From CAVTWS01 sp963738445 (GTDB lineage: Bacteria; Actinomycetota; Acidimicrobiia; Acidimicrobiales; SHLQ01): DNA of 44,964 bases. Shown here one piece after another: positions 1 to 7,465 of this stretch. A model generated the notes under the pieces. That model searched no databases and had not been told where the DNA came from. It saw only the letters and a program-made list of their open reading frames with translations. Each line of letters starts with the position of its first letter. Within the stretch, counting starts at the first letter, position 1. A program made the position numbers and the translations under genes. The stretch is taken from positions 1-44,964 of the forward strand of contig CAVTWS010000020.1 in assembly GCA_963738445.1 (NCBI GenBank). The letters are read 5' to 3'.

Positions 1-162
1 GGGGATGAGTCGTCGAGGTACATCGTAGGCAACGATGGCTGAGGATCCCCGTCGAGAATGGTGGGCTCCGCGTCGCCGTCACGAACGCCGGCGCACGGCG
101 AACGGCATGCGCCAACCGCTCTTGCCACGAGTGGGAGCTGCCAGCGAGCGGGATGCGGCGAG
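1..162 (-). CDS. Partial hypothetical protein running off the left edge
   Basis: The minus strand downstream of the second DUF5678-like gene stays open to the window edge in one phase, which reads ...GVRDGDAEPTILDGDPQPSL... and has GC-rich third positions near its end. No family is recognised and no start can be fixed, because the phase changes at least once between about 160 and 90. It may correspond to the gene that follows the other DUF5678 copy (3199-3465), but I see no convincing similarity. Treat it as the trailing end of the small-gene cluster. Confidence 0.25.
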
Positions 163-353
163 TCAGGCAAGGCCGACGGAACATCGGCGCGTCAGCTTCG
201 GGGACGCGTTCGACCACCCGCGTCGGGGCGAGGGCCGGAGTACGCGGTCTCCCAACGTCAGAAGCTCGTCCAGCTCGTCCGCGTCGACATCGCCGGCCTC
301 ACTCACCCACGACCCACCGGCCTCGTTGTCGCTCGACGAGTTTCCTGCTCCAC
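163..353 (-). CDS. DUF5678-like small protein, second copy (frameshifted)
   Basis: Read from the GTG at 353, this matches the intact gene at 3480-3662: both start V-x-Q-E-L-V-E-R, continue G-R-W-V and share the stretch AGDVDADELDELLTL. Here an extra A after the fourth codon and another indel near the WVV stretch break the phase, and the C-terminal half diverges. The family is a small (about 60 aa) protein of unknown role. It follows the membrane-protein gene that ends at 364, so the cluster is bracketed by two DUF5678-like genes. The breaks could be sequencing indels or real decay. Confidence 0.45.
163..353. repeat. Diverged direct repeat of 3480-3662
   Basis: About 190 bp here match 3480-3662 in the same orientation, with shared blocks such as aacatcggcgcgtcagct, cgtcagaagctcgtccagct and gcgtcgacatcgccggc. 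This is a duplicated DUF5678-like gene. The copies have diverged by substitutions and by indels that break this one. Confidence 0.6.
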
Positions 354-363
354 AAGCGCAGGG

Positions 364-994
364 CTACCGCGTGCCGAGATCAGCGGTCGCAACGACGTCG
401 AGCCGAGCGAGTTGACCAGCGTGGTACTGCATCGACCGAGTCCCGCGTGATCCTCGAGCGCTCTCGTCACCTGTGTGCGCCAACTCGTCGAGCCGGGGGC
501 TCGACACGTAGAGCGGCGAGAATCGTCGAACTGCTCTATGACCTCACCCGGGCCATGGCGGTCGCCCATTCCGACGAGCTGCCGGATCGTCGATCTGGCC
601 TCGACCTCGCCGAGTAGAGCGCCTTGCGATCGCGCGGCTCAATCGCCGCCAGCTCCCAGAACTGCCTATCGTCGAGTTCGTCGATGGGCTCCGGCGTGCC
701 GTTTCCAGCAGGCGAGACGCAGGATGTCGCCCAGCCCCACTGCCGCGCCGATGATCGGCACCACAATCAGCGGCCAGGCGTCGTCGAACTCGTCGATGAT
801 CACGAGGTCGGTTCGGCTGGTGTGAACACGCGGGACCGACGAGGCAGATCGCCCCAGACCGCGATTAGCAGCATGGTCACGGTCCACCGTGCGGCGAACA
901 TGCAACTAAGGCAACGACGACCGAACGCGACGATCAACCGAGAGGATCCCGGCGTTTTTCCTGCCGCTGTTCGTGCGCCGGATGCCGCCTTCAT
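364..994 (-). CDS. Small membrane protein with acidic cytoplasmic tail (frameshifted, unrecognised)
   Basis: The ATG at 994 overlaps the stop of the preceding gene (ATGA). Joining three phases gives about 200 residues: a basic N-terminus, a hydrophobic stretch (WTVTMLLIAVWGDL), then DLVIIDEFDDAWPLIVVPII and a second hydrophobic stretch (VVPIIGAAVGLGDILRLA), then an acidic tail with PEPIDELDDRQFWELAAIEP and FSPLYVSSPRLDELA, ending at a TAG at 364-366. Shifts fall near 830, 710 and 510-610. No family is recognised. Its tight overlap with the upstream membrane protein suggests co-translation and perhaps a two-component membrane assembly, but function is unknown. Confidence 0.4.
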
Positions 995-1608
995 CCTAGC
1001 TGGCTGCCTCGCCCGGCGCCGGATTCGACGATCTCAATGTCCTCGGTCTCGCCCAGCGCCACGCCGCCAGACCGACACCGCACGATCATAGAGGTACGGG
1101 CGCCGCACCACCGCGCCTGTTCCGCGCCTGCGCAGAGGGCAGAACATCTCGACCCCCGACGTGGCGGTGCTCAGGTTCCTTCACCGCACCAGAACACCAC
1201 GATGATGGAACACGGCAGCCACGAGCAGGACAGCGGGGACGGTCGCCTGGCGGGCAAGTTTGAGGTTCGGATGTCGCGGCGCCGCCGCGTGCGGAGTTCG
1301 AAGTAGGTCACCGGATCCACGTCGGCGCCTTCGTTTGGCTGAAGCACGGCGTGTCGTGGCCGGCACGAGCGACCAGGAGCATCGCCGCCGGCACGGATGC
1401 GAACGCCGCCGCCACCATGCACAGTACGAGACGAGCAACACCAGGTTTCGTCACATCACCGATGAACTCGGGTACGGCGACGAAGGCCACCCAGCAGGCG
1501 GACGCGCCGAGGAAGAGATGCAATGGCCTTTCTGCCAAGAGCTGCGCCAACTTCAACATTGTCGAGCACCAGCCACGATCTCGTCGCGCTGGAGCTTGGT
1601 CCAGTCAT
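991..1608 (-). CDS. Small multi-pass membrane protein (frameshifted, unrecognised)
   Basis: The chosen ATG (1608) overlaps the stop of the upstream gene as TGATG and follows a strong Shine-Dalgarno (GAGGAGG). The N-terminus reads MTGPSSSATRSWLVLDN. After a shift it continues with two hydrophobic segments, HLFLGASACWVAFVAVPEFI and ARLVLCMVAAAFASVPAAML, then PVTYFELRTRRR, a third hydrophobic segment (ATVPAVLLVAAVFHH) and a soluble tail ending ETEDIEIVESGAGRGSQLG, with a stop overlapping the next ATG. At least three shifts lie between 1560 and 1060. The family is unknown; it is predicted to be an inner-membrane component of the cluster. Confidence 0.4.
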
Positions 1609-2197
1609 CAAGGCCTCCTCGCTGCCTCCAGTGCCGCGAGGCCTTCGACCATCACGGATTGTTTGGCGCTCGCCACTGTGATGAGCGAGAGTACTCGCCT
1701 CCGGTGCGACGAGCATCGCCGACACATCGACCGCGACTTCGACGGTGCCCGGCTCCACCGCTGGGATCCTCGCCGTGCGACCATCAGCAATGACCTTGGG
1801 AGTGCCTTTACCCACAGGACAGTCGGCATCCACGTGAATGTGGGCAGGGGCTTGGTCAGATCGAGCATGGCCGACACCTCGATCACGTCGCCGACCACGA
1901 CCTCGGCGGACACGTCGGGGAATAGTGACGGGCTGGACGTCGACGACGCGCGGCTCAACCGGTCGCGGGTCCACCCGGCGTGGCCTTCGACGAGGTGAGC
2001 TTGACGACGAAGTGTCCTGCCCGTTGGGCGGTGAATCGCGCCAGCAAACCGGATTCGTCGACCGCGTCGATCGAGGCAGCGGCCGGCTGACCGACGATCT
2101 GCCACGAGGTCGAGGCGCCGGCCAGCGATCGGGCGTCGAACAGGACGGTCTGGTTCGGCAAGGCGGTGAGGTTGGCGGGGATCGTGGGCTCAGCCAT
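1608..2197 (-). CDS. Ig/PKD-like domain protein (frameshifted)
   Basis: The ATG at 2197 overlaps the end of the zinc-ribbon gene by 8 bp. The first about 65 residues look like a beta-sandwich of the PKD/Ig type: PNQTVLFDARSLAGASTSW, then GLLARFTAQRAGHFVVKLTS. A second sandwich-like part follows after shifts: VSAEVVVGDVIEVSAMLDLT, PLPTFTW, CPVGKGTPKVIADGRTARIP and AVEPGTVEVAVDVSAML. No signal peptide is visible, so the protein may be cytoplasmic or part of a complex. Length after repair is about 195 aa. Shifts fall near 1985, 1825 and 1690. Family assignment beyond 'Ig-like fold' is not possible by eye. Confidence 0.45.
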
Positions 2198-2481
2198 CGA
2201 ACGTCACCTCGATCTCCGCACTGCGCCCGCAGCCCACACGCCCGGCGCCGTGGTCCTCGTGCCCGCACCGGCAGTCCACCAGGACGTCGACGAATGCCAT
2301 GGTCAGTCCCTCACCGAGGGACCGTACGACAGCCTGCTCCCGTCGGGCCACGATGCCCGTGGAATGCAAGCTGGTGCCCACAGTTGGGGCACGCCCCCGA
2401 CAGCGTCTTGACCGTGCCGTCCTGGGAGCTCTGCCAGTTGCGATTGATGAAGGCCAGATCAGGGCCGGTCCACATCGTCAT
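2190..2481 (-). CDS. Small zinc-ribbon protein (frameshifted)
   Basis: It starts with an ATG overlapping the stop of the upstream gene (ATGA at 2481-2478). Residues 31-36 read CPNCGH, and the C-terminal part has CRCGH followed by a GCG, so four or five cysteines could form a zinc ribbon. One shift near 2355 joins the N-terminal phase to the phase reading STGIVARREQAVVRSLGEG and ending IEVTFDG. About 97 aa. The N-terminal MTMWTGPDLAFINRNW is not recognised. It is tightly packed between a membrane protein and the Ig-like protein. Role unknown. Confidence 0.5.
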
Positions 2482-2938
2482 CTCTCTACCTCCGTCGTGA
2501 TGGACAGCGTTGATTCGACCGCGGCGTCGGTCCCGAACGAGCCCAGCCACACTCCGACCAGTAGGACAACGCCGGCCGCAACCAGCAGCAGCAGGCCCAG
2601 GTAGTACTTCGTGGCACGAAGGCGGTTCGTGCGCAGGCAACCAGGAGCCGGTGAGTCCGGCGTGAGAGGCGTCTCACAGGCCAGCCTCGCCAACTGGAGC
2701 CGGCTGTTCGGCTGCTCATGTGCGCCAGAGCCATTGAGGTGCCCGAGCCGACGAGCAAGGTCAGGAAGACCGGCGCCAACGCAGCGGGCGCATCGTGGAG
2801 CAGCGAGGATGCGAGGTCGCTCGTGCCGAGGACAGAAACGGAGGCGACCCCGCCGAGCACATACTTCGATCGGTTCTCGATGGCGGAGAAACGGCGGGCC
2901 ATCTCGTGAACGGGCGGTGGAGCACCGTCAGAAGTCAT
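2478..2938 (-). CDS. Membrane protein, two or three TM segments (frameshifted)
   Basis: It begins MTSDGAPPPVHEMARRF at an ATG overlapping the preceding gene by 11 bp. An amphipathic stretch (FSAIENRSKYVLGGVASVSV) is followed by a hydrophobic helix (ALAPVFLTLLVGSGTSMALA). After a shift near 2680 the other phase supplies LRATKYYLGLLLLVAAGVVL, a clear transmembrane helix, and ends TEVER. About 150 aa. No family is recognised. Short overlaps on both sides indicate one operon with its neighbours. Confidence 0.45.
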
Positions 2939-3170
2939 CGCCGTCGCAGAGGCCGTGGAGCAGCGTGCAGAAGAGCTCGCCGATCCCTGCGAGCTGCGCA
3001 TCGGTCAGCACCGGTTCGTCCCTATGGACCCCGATCGACGCGGCTACGGCAAGTCCCTGGACCGCATAACGAATCGCCGCCGGACTTACCCGGTCGAGAT
3101 CGACCTGTTGCGCCATGATCACACGAAACGCCGCGACCAGCACCCGAGCCGCCTCGTCCTGGTAGTCCAC
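2928..3170 (-). CDS. Hypothetical 80-residue helical protein
   Basis: This ORF is uninterrupted: VDYQDEAARVLVAAFRVIMA, later SPAAIRYAVQGLAVAASIGV and LTDAQLAGIGELFCTLLHGL, with an acidic end (DGDDF). It looks like a small all-helical soluble protein. The start is uncertain. The phase stays open upstream (GFRDGAALLASIP just before the GTG at 3170), so the true start may lie further upstream beyond an indel. The stop overlaps the ATG of the next gene. No family is recognised. Confidence 0.5.
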   Translation of the reverse strand: MDYQDEAARVLVAAFRVIMAQQVDLDRVSPAAIRYAVQGLAVAASIGVHRDEPVLTDAQLAGIGELFCTLLHGLCDGDDF

Positions 3171-3198
3171 AGGGATCGACGCCAGGAGTGCGGCACCG

Positions 3199-3465
3199 TC
3201 ACGAAAACCCTGCCCCGACGGGATCGCCGTTACCCCGCTGCACCACCATCACTGCCACCTCCCACGCTTCGAAGCGTAGGAAGGGTTGGTCGACCGCGTA
3301 AGGTGTCCCGGGATGCGACGACGTACTCCCTCGAACGCGGCCCCACCCTCCCCGCGGGTGCCGGACCCGGTGCCGCAAGAGCGGTACGACGGGCCGCATG
3401 ATCGGGCTGCCGTCGGGACGGGGCGACTCCTCCGGATCGACGTGGCGGTGGGTCCAGGTCGCCAC
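3199..3465 (-). CDS. Hypothetical 88-residue protein
   Basis: An open frame starts at a GTG 15 bp after the stop of the DUF5678 gene. It reads VATWTHRHVDPEESPRPDG then SPIMRPVVPLLRHRVRHP, with strongly GC-rich third codon positions in the first half. That supports real coding, at least up to about 3350. The second half (YAVDQPFLRFEAW) is less certain and may be out of phase. Function is unknown. Confidence 0.35.
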   Translation of the reverse strand: MATWTHRHVDPEESPRPDGSPIMRPVVPLLRHRVRHPRGGWGRVRGSTSSHPGTPYAVDQPFLRFEAWEVAVMVVQRGNGDPVGAGFS

Positions 3466-3479
3466 CGGATAGGGGCGAG

Positions 3480-3662
3480 TCAGGCGAGGCCGACGAACAT
3501 CGGCGCGTCAGCTGCGGGGACACGTTGGACCACCACATCCGGGCGAGGGCCGTCGCGTTCTACCAACGTCAGAAGCTCGTCCAGCTCGTCGGCGTCGACA
3601 TCGCCGGCGTCGCTCACCGCGACCCATCGGCCTCGGTATCGCTCGACGAGTTCCTGCTTCAC
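3480..3662 (-). CDS. DUF5678-like small protein
   Basis: Sixty residues from a GTG: VKQELVERYRGRWVAVSD, AGDVDADELDELLTLVE, then DVVVQRVPAADAPMFVGLA. The pattern (short N-terminus, G-R-W-V-A, acidic helix with D-E-L-D-E-L-L, then V-V-V-Q-R-V-P) is that of the DUF5678 family of about 50-60 residue proteins of unknown function. It is the first gene of the cluster running to the left edge, and a second, broken copy sits at 163-353. A separate gene lies 87 bp upstream. Confidence 0.6.
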   Translation of the reverse strand: MKQELVERYRGRWVAVSDAGDVDADELDELLTLVERDGPRPDVVVQRVPAADAPMFVGLA

Positions 3663-3749
3663 AAGAGCAAGGCTGCTACCGCGTGCCCGTTACGCAGACC
3701 GCTCCTCTCCTCACCGCAGCCGACGGGCGACCGCGGTGCCCCGCGTCGA

Positions 3750-4556
3750 TCAAGCGCTGCTCGCACTCCCGCCGTCGAGCACGTAGCTGGTCATCGACAG
3801 CGATCCCATGGCGTAGCCGCCGAGCAGCACGCGGTGGTGGTGCCGGCAGCGGCTGCCATGCCCGGCGATGTAGAACAACGGCAGCAGGTGATCCGGGGTC
3901 GGAGCAGCCAGCTCGTAGTGCCGATGGCGCGTCAGTTCGGCGATGTCGCCCGGGCCGCTCGGACATGATGGCCCGGGCGGCTTCGTCGAACTCGCGGGCC
4001 CACTCGAAGGCGCCCTCCGGGTTGCCCCAGTCGATCCGACCGCAGGTTGTGCACGACGTTGCCGCTGCCGACGACCAGCACGCCGCGACGACGCAGCGGC
4101 TCGAGGGCAGCGCCGAGGTGCACGTGGTACTCGGCAGGCTTGGTGGCATCGATCGACAGCTGCACGACGGGGATGTCGGCCTTCGGGAACATGTGCACCA
4201 GCACCGACCAGGTGCCGTGATCGAGGCCCCAGCTGTCGGTGTCGTGGCCGACCCACGTCGGCTTGACCAGCTCGGCGATCTCGGCGGCCAGCTCCGGGTC
4301 GCCGGGTGCCGGGTACTGGACGGCGAACAGCTCGTCGGGGAAACCGTAGAAGTCGTGGATGGTCTTCGGGCGCGGCCATCGCCGTGACCGCGGTGGCGTT
4401 GATGTACCAGTGGGCCGAGATCGCCAGGATGGCCCGTGGCGTCGGGACCGCACGCCCGAAGTCGTGCCAGGCCTGCGTGTAGCGGTTGTGCTCGAGGGTG
4501 TTCATCGGGCTTCCGTGCCCGATGAACACCGCCGGCATCACCGTGGGTTCGTGCAT
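3750..4556 (-). CDS. ygiD: Extradiol ring-cleavage dioxygenase, LigB/YgiD type (frameshifted)
   Basis: It starts MHEPTVMPAVFIGHGSPMNT after a GAGG Shine-Dalgarno. It carries the class III extradiol (4,5-DOPA dioxygenase) signatures: FIGHGSPMN near the N-terminus, ILAISAHWYINATAV, DFYGFPDELFAVQYPAPG, WGLDHGTWSVLVHMFP, PVVQLSID and VLVVGSGNVVHNLR. The end is DGGSASSA. The His residues of GHGSP, SAHW and GLDHG are the expected metal and active-site residues. Shifts near 4370, 4030 and 3955 interrupt it. Repaired length is about 265 aa, normal for the family. It follows the YceI gene by 50 bp on the same strand, so the two are probably co-transcribed. The likely substrate is a catechol-type compound. 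Confidence 0.75.
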   Translation of the reverse strand: MHEPTVMPAVFIGHGSPMNTLEHNRYTQAWHDFGRAVPTPRAILAISAHWYINATAVTAMAAPEDHPRLLRFPRRAVRRPVPGTRRPGAGRRDRRAGQADVGRPRHRQLGPRSRHLVGAGAHVPEGRHPRRAAVDRCHQACRVPRAPRRCPRAAASSRRAGRRQRQRRAQPAVGSTGATRRAPSSGPASSTKPPGPSCPSGPGDIAELTRHRHYELAAPTPDHLLPLFYIAGHGSRCRHHHRVLLGGYAMGSLSMTSYVLDGGSASSA

Positions 4557-4606
4557 CTCTGGCTCCTCCCGGAAGATGGGTGCTGGCTCCATCCGTAGAT
4601 CAGACC

Positions 4607-5156
4607 TCAGCGCTGGATGGCGGAGACCTCGAGCTCGAGCTTGATCTTCTCTGCCACCAGCACGCCGCCGGTCTCGAGGGCGGCGTTCCAGGTGACGCCC
4701 CAGTCCTTGCGGTTGATCGACGTCGAGCCTTCGAGACCGAGGCGGGTGTTACCGAACGGGTCGACGGCGGTGCCGGCGATCTCGAGGTCGAACGAGACCG
4801 GGTGGGTGACGCCCTTGATCGTGAGGTCGCCGGTGACCCGGTATGAGTCGCCGCCGGCCGCGCTCGACACTCGTCGAGGCGAAGGTGATCGTCGGGTAGG
4901 TCTCGATGTCGAAGAAGTCGGCGCTGCGGAGATGGCCGTCGCGGTCGGCGCTGAGGGTGGTGATGCTGCCGGCCTGGATCGTGATGCGAAGCGACGAGTT
5001 GGCGGGCTGTTCGGCATCGAAGTGGCCCGAGCCTTCGTACTCCTCGAACGAGCCCCGAACCTTGGTGATCATGGCGTGACGGGCCACGAAGCCGATCCGG
5101 CTGTGGCTGGAATCGATGGTGTAGGTGCCGGTTGCGGTGGCGATCTGCGTAGTCAT
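4607..5156 (-). CDS. YceI family protein (one frameshift)
   Basis: The N-terminus MTTQIATATGTYTIDSSHS and the motifs SRIGFVARHAMITKVRGSF, SSLRITIQAGSITT, GHLRSADFFDIETYPTITF, LTIKGVTHPVSFDLE, NRKDWGVTWNAALETGG and LVAEKIKLELEV are diagnostic of the YceI lipocalin-like fold. That fold binds isoprenoid-type lipids. There is no signal peptide, so this is a cytoplasmic form. One indel near 4868 breaks the frame; repaired length is about 183 aa. The Shine-Dalgarno is gaggag before the ATG. A sigma70-like promoter and a dyad operator lie just upstream. It leads the operon with the downstream dioxygenase. Confidence 0.85.
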
Positions 5157-5180
5157 GGTGACTCCTCGGTGAGGGTATTG

Positions 5181-5194
5181 GTTGATAGATCAAC
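5181..5194. promoter_or_regulatory. Dyad operator GTTGAT-AG-ATCAAC
   Basis: A perfect 6+6 inverted repeat with a 2-bp centre overlaps the downstream edge of the predicted -10 and the likely transcription start. Placement and form suit a MarR- or similar winged-helix repressor, but no such regulator gene lies next to it in this window. Confidence 0.5.
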
Positions 5195-5221
5195 TTTATG
5201 CGAGAAATGGTGAAACGTCAA
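5193..5221 (-). promoter_or_regulatory. Promoter of the yceI-dioxygenase operon
   Basis: On the minus strand TTGACG (5221-5216) is followed by a 17-bp spacer and TAAAGT (5198-5193), a good -35/-10 pair about 40 bp ahead of the YceI start. Confidence 0.55.
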
Positions 5222-5354
5222 CCTTCTGTGACCGACGTCGCCCCAGCCGGGCGCGTGACCACGTCGATCCGGGACGAATGGTGTCGTTGTCACACCCCCT
5301 GGGTACTGTCCATCGGCGCGCTACTCGCCGGATCAGGTACGACGGAGACACCGA

Positions 5355-6149
5355 ATGACAACTGCGATACGAGCCGAGGGGTTGGTCAAGACCTACTCCG
5401 GGCGCGAAGGCGATGTCGAGGCCGTGCGCGGCGTCGATCTCGACGTGCCACCGGGCCAGGTGTTCGGCTTCCTCGGCCCCAATGGCGCCGGCAAGTCCAC
5501 CACCGTGCGCATGCTCACGACCTTGATGACCGTCACCGCCGGACGCGCCGAGGTGGCCGGGATCGACGTCAGCAAGGACCCTCACGGTGTGCGCCGCAAG
5601 ATCGGCGTGGCCCTGCAGGAGGCCGGGCTCGATTCGCGCCAGACCGGGCGGGAGCTGCTCACCCTCCAGAGCCGTCTGTTCGGTCGTTCCACCGCCGATG
5701 CTGCCGCCCGGGCGCAGGAACTGCTTGAGCTCGTCGAGCTGACCGACGACGCCGATCGCCGCATCAAGGGGTACTCCGGCGGCATGAAACGCCGGCTCGA
5801 TCTGGCATCGGCGTTGGTCCACCGGCCCGAGGTCCTCTTCCTCGACGAACCCACGACCGGTCTCGATCCGGCCAGCCGGCTCACCGTCTGGGATGAAGTT
5901 CGCCGTATCAACGAGCTCGGCACCACCATCTTCCTGACCACGCAGTACCTGGAGGAAGCCGACCAGCTGTGCGATCAACTGGCCATCATCGACCAGGGCA
6001 CCATCGTTCGCGAGGGCACCCCATCCGCACTCAAGCAGGAACTGCAGAAGCGACTGGGGACGGACACCGAACCTTCGCTCGACGATGTGTTCCTCGACGC
6101 CACGGGCCGCACCCGCGAACGCGTCGCCGGCGAAGTCAAGGAGGTCTGA
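5355..6149 (+). CDS. DrrA-family ABC transporter ATP-binding protein
   Basis: 264 aa. Walker A is GPNGAGKST (residues 41-49), the Q-loop is at Q88, the signature is YSGGMKRRLDLA (140-151) and Walker B is VLFLDEPTTGLD (160-171). The switch region reads LTTQYLEEAD, where the usual His is Gln; this is a hallmark of the daunorubicin-resistance (DrrA) subfamily. The C-terminal SLDDVFLDATG also fits. It is the cytoplasmic energiser of an exporter with the permease encoded 3 bp downstream. Substrate is unknown; the family exports hydrophobic drugs, lipids or polyketides. The start has ggag upstream. No frameshift. Confidence 0.92.
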   Translation: MTTAIRAEGLVKTYSGREGDVEAVRGVDLDVPPGQVFGFLGPNGAGKSTTVRMLTTLMTVTAGRAEVAGIDVSKDPHGVRRKIGVALQEAGLDSRQTGRELLTLQSRLFGRSTADAAARAQELLELVELTDDADRRIKGYSGGMKRRLDLASALVHRPEVLFLDEPTTGLDPASRLTVWDEVRRINELGTTIFLTTQYLEEADQLCDQLAIIDQGTIVREGTPSALKQELQKRLGTDTEPSLDDVFLDATGRTRERVAGEVKEV

Positions 6150-6152
6150 GCC

Positions 6153-6908
6153 ATGCGTGAATCACTGATCCTCGGGCAGCGGGCGCTTCGCGAAGCGCTG
6201 CGCACCCCCGACGCGCTCGGTCCCACCATCTTCATCCCGCTCTTCTTCCTGGTCGTGAACGTCGGGCAGGCGGGGCGGATCTTCCCGTCGGGCAGCACCG
6301 ACTTCCTGCGCGGTCAGAACTACGCCGCCTTCCAGTTGCCCTCGTCCCTGCTGGCGGCGGCGTCGTTCGGCACCGCCGCCATGTTCCTGGTGGAGGAGAT
6401 CGAGGGCGGGTACTTCGACAAGCTGCGGGCCACGCCCATCAGTCGCATGTCGATCCTGCTCGGTCGCCTCTACGCCGAGTTCCTCAAGACCATGGTGATC
6501 GCCGTCGTCATGATCGGCATCGCCTTCCTGTTCGATGTGCGCATCGAGTCGGGCGTCGGCGGGTTCGTCGTCATCGTCTTGATCACCGCGCTGTGGGGCA
6601 TGGTGTTCAGCGGGTTCCTCCAGCTCGTGGCGTTGCGGGCCCGCAACGCGGCGGCGACCCAGGGGGCGAGCATGGTGTTCTTCCCGTTGCTGTTCCTGAC
6701 CCCGAGCTTCGTTCCTCGCAACCTGCTCACCCGACCGATGGAGATCGCCGCCTCGTTCAACCCGGTGACCTACATCATGGAGGGCATCCGGTCGCTGATC
6801 CTGGACGGTTTCGACGCCACCTCGTTGATCCGAGCCTTCGCGGTCATCGGTGGCGCCGGAGCGCTGATGCTGTTCTTGAGCGTCCGCACGGCGAACAGCT
6901 ACGACTGA
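6153..6908 (+). CDS. ABC-2 type (DrrB-family) exporter permease
   Basis: 251 aa, translated from an ATG 3 bp after the DrrA stop with ggaggt as ribosome site. The N-terminal SLILGQRALREALRTPDAL precedes the first membrane segment (FIPLFFLVVNVGQAG). Further hydrophobic segments are around LLAAASFGTAAMFL, TMVIAVVMIGIAFLF, FVVIVLITALWGMVF, VFFPLLFLTPSFVP and AVIGGAGALMLFLSV, giving about six helices as in ABC2_membrane/DrrB proteins. The region KLRATPISRMSILLGR is the typical cytoplasmic loop. It pairs with the upstream ATPase to form a homodimeric efflux system. Confidence 0.9.
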   Translation: MRESLILGQRALREALRTPDALGPTIFIPLFFLVVNVGQAGRIFPSGSTDFLRGQNYAAFQLPSSLLAAASFGTAAMFLVEEIEGGYFDKLRATPISRMSILLGRLYAEFLKTMVIAVVMIGIAFLFDVRIESGVGGFVVIVLITALWGMVFSGFLQLVALRARNAAATQGASMVFFPLLFLTPSFVPRNLLTRPMEIAASFNPVTYIMEGIRSLILDGFDATSLIRAFAVIGGAGALMLFLSVRTANSYD

Positions 6909-6930
6909 CGGCGTCTGGTCGGCGCTGATC

Positions 6931-6948
6931 CGGCGGCTCGGCCCGCCG
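6931..6948. terminator. Hairpin between convergent genes
   Basis: CGGCGG-ctcggc-CCGCCG lies between the exporter permease and the converging MmcQ/YjbR gene. A wider weak pairing CTGACGG...CCGTCAG (6905-6911/6951-6957) encloses it. No T-run is seen, so bidirectional termination is only suggested. Confidence 0.35.
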
Positions 6949-6953
6949 AACCG

Positions 6954-7361
6954 TCAGTGCTCCCGATGGGGATCGTTCAGCCGCGCCGCGAGCGCCCGGG
7001 GGGCCATCAGGCGATAGCTGTCGCCGATCGCCTCGGCGGCGTCGTCCCAATCGGTCGTGCCGTCGACCACGAGCGCCACCAGGTCGCGGCCGGCGCCGAT
7101 GTAGCGGCGAGGACCGTCCGGCTCGGCGTGCAGGTACGGCCCCGGTTCTGGGGTTCGAAACGTGAGCATGACCGCCGGGCCCGACGACCCCAGGGCACGG
7201 GCGTAGATCGGCGGCCAACCGTCGATCACCGGAACCAGATGGGCGAAGGTGCGGCGTCGAACGCTCCACCGGGTGCCGACCCACGCCTCCACCTCGTCGA
7301 CCTCGGGCCAGCCGAGACACAGGTGTCGTGTGCTCAACAGGAGCGGCGCCCACACGTCCAT
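6954..7361 (-). CDS. MmcQ/YjbR family protein
   Basis: 135 aa. The family pattern is visible: CLGWPEVDEVEAW early, VRRRTFAHLVPV, AVMLTFRTPEPGPYL, RRYIGAGRDLVALVVDG, DWDDAAEAIGDSYRLMAP and ending ALAARLND. These are single-domain CyaY-like folds with a proposed DNA-binding role, but the physiological function is unsettled. The gene converges on the exporter genes and is separated from the giant gene upstream by a strong hairpin, so it is probably monocistronic. Confidence 0.8.
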   Translation of the reverse strand: MDVWAPLLLSTRHLCLGWPEVDEVEAWVGTRWSVRRRTFAHLVPVIDGWPPIYARALGSSGPAVMLTFRTPEPGPYLHAEPDGPRRYIGAGRDLVALVVDGTTDWDDAAEAIGDSYRLMAPRALAARLNDPHREH

Positions 7362-7408
7362 CGTCGCCAGTCAAACATCTCCTGCCCACGATGTCTCCCG
7401 ACGCGCCA

Positions 7409-7444
7409 GGCGCCGCCGCCCGAGCGGGAGACGGCGGCGGCGCC
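7409..7444. terminator. 12-bp stem hairpin after the giant gene
   Basis: GGCGCCGCCGCC, 12-nt loop, then GGCGGCGGCGCC is a perfect 12-bp GC stem 22 bp beyond the stop of the giant surface-protein gene. It is a probable terminator, although no U-tract is evident. Confidence 0.55.
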
Positions 7445-7465
7445 CAACGTGGGATGCCGAGCTGA

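Noticed and set aside
3199..3465. Aspartic protease-like domain after the DUF5678 gene
   Set aside because: The stretch after PIMRPVVPL loosely recalls small aspartic proteases, but no D-S/T-G motif is readable in phase.
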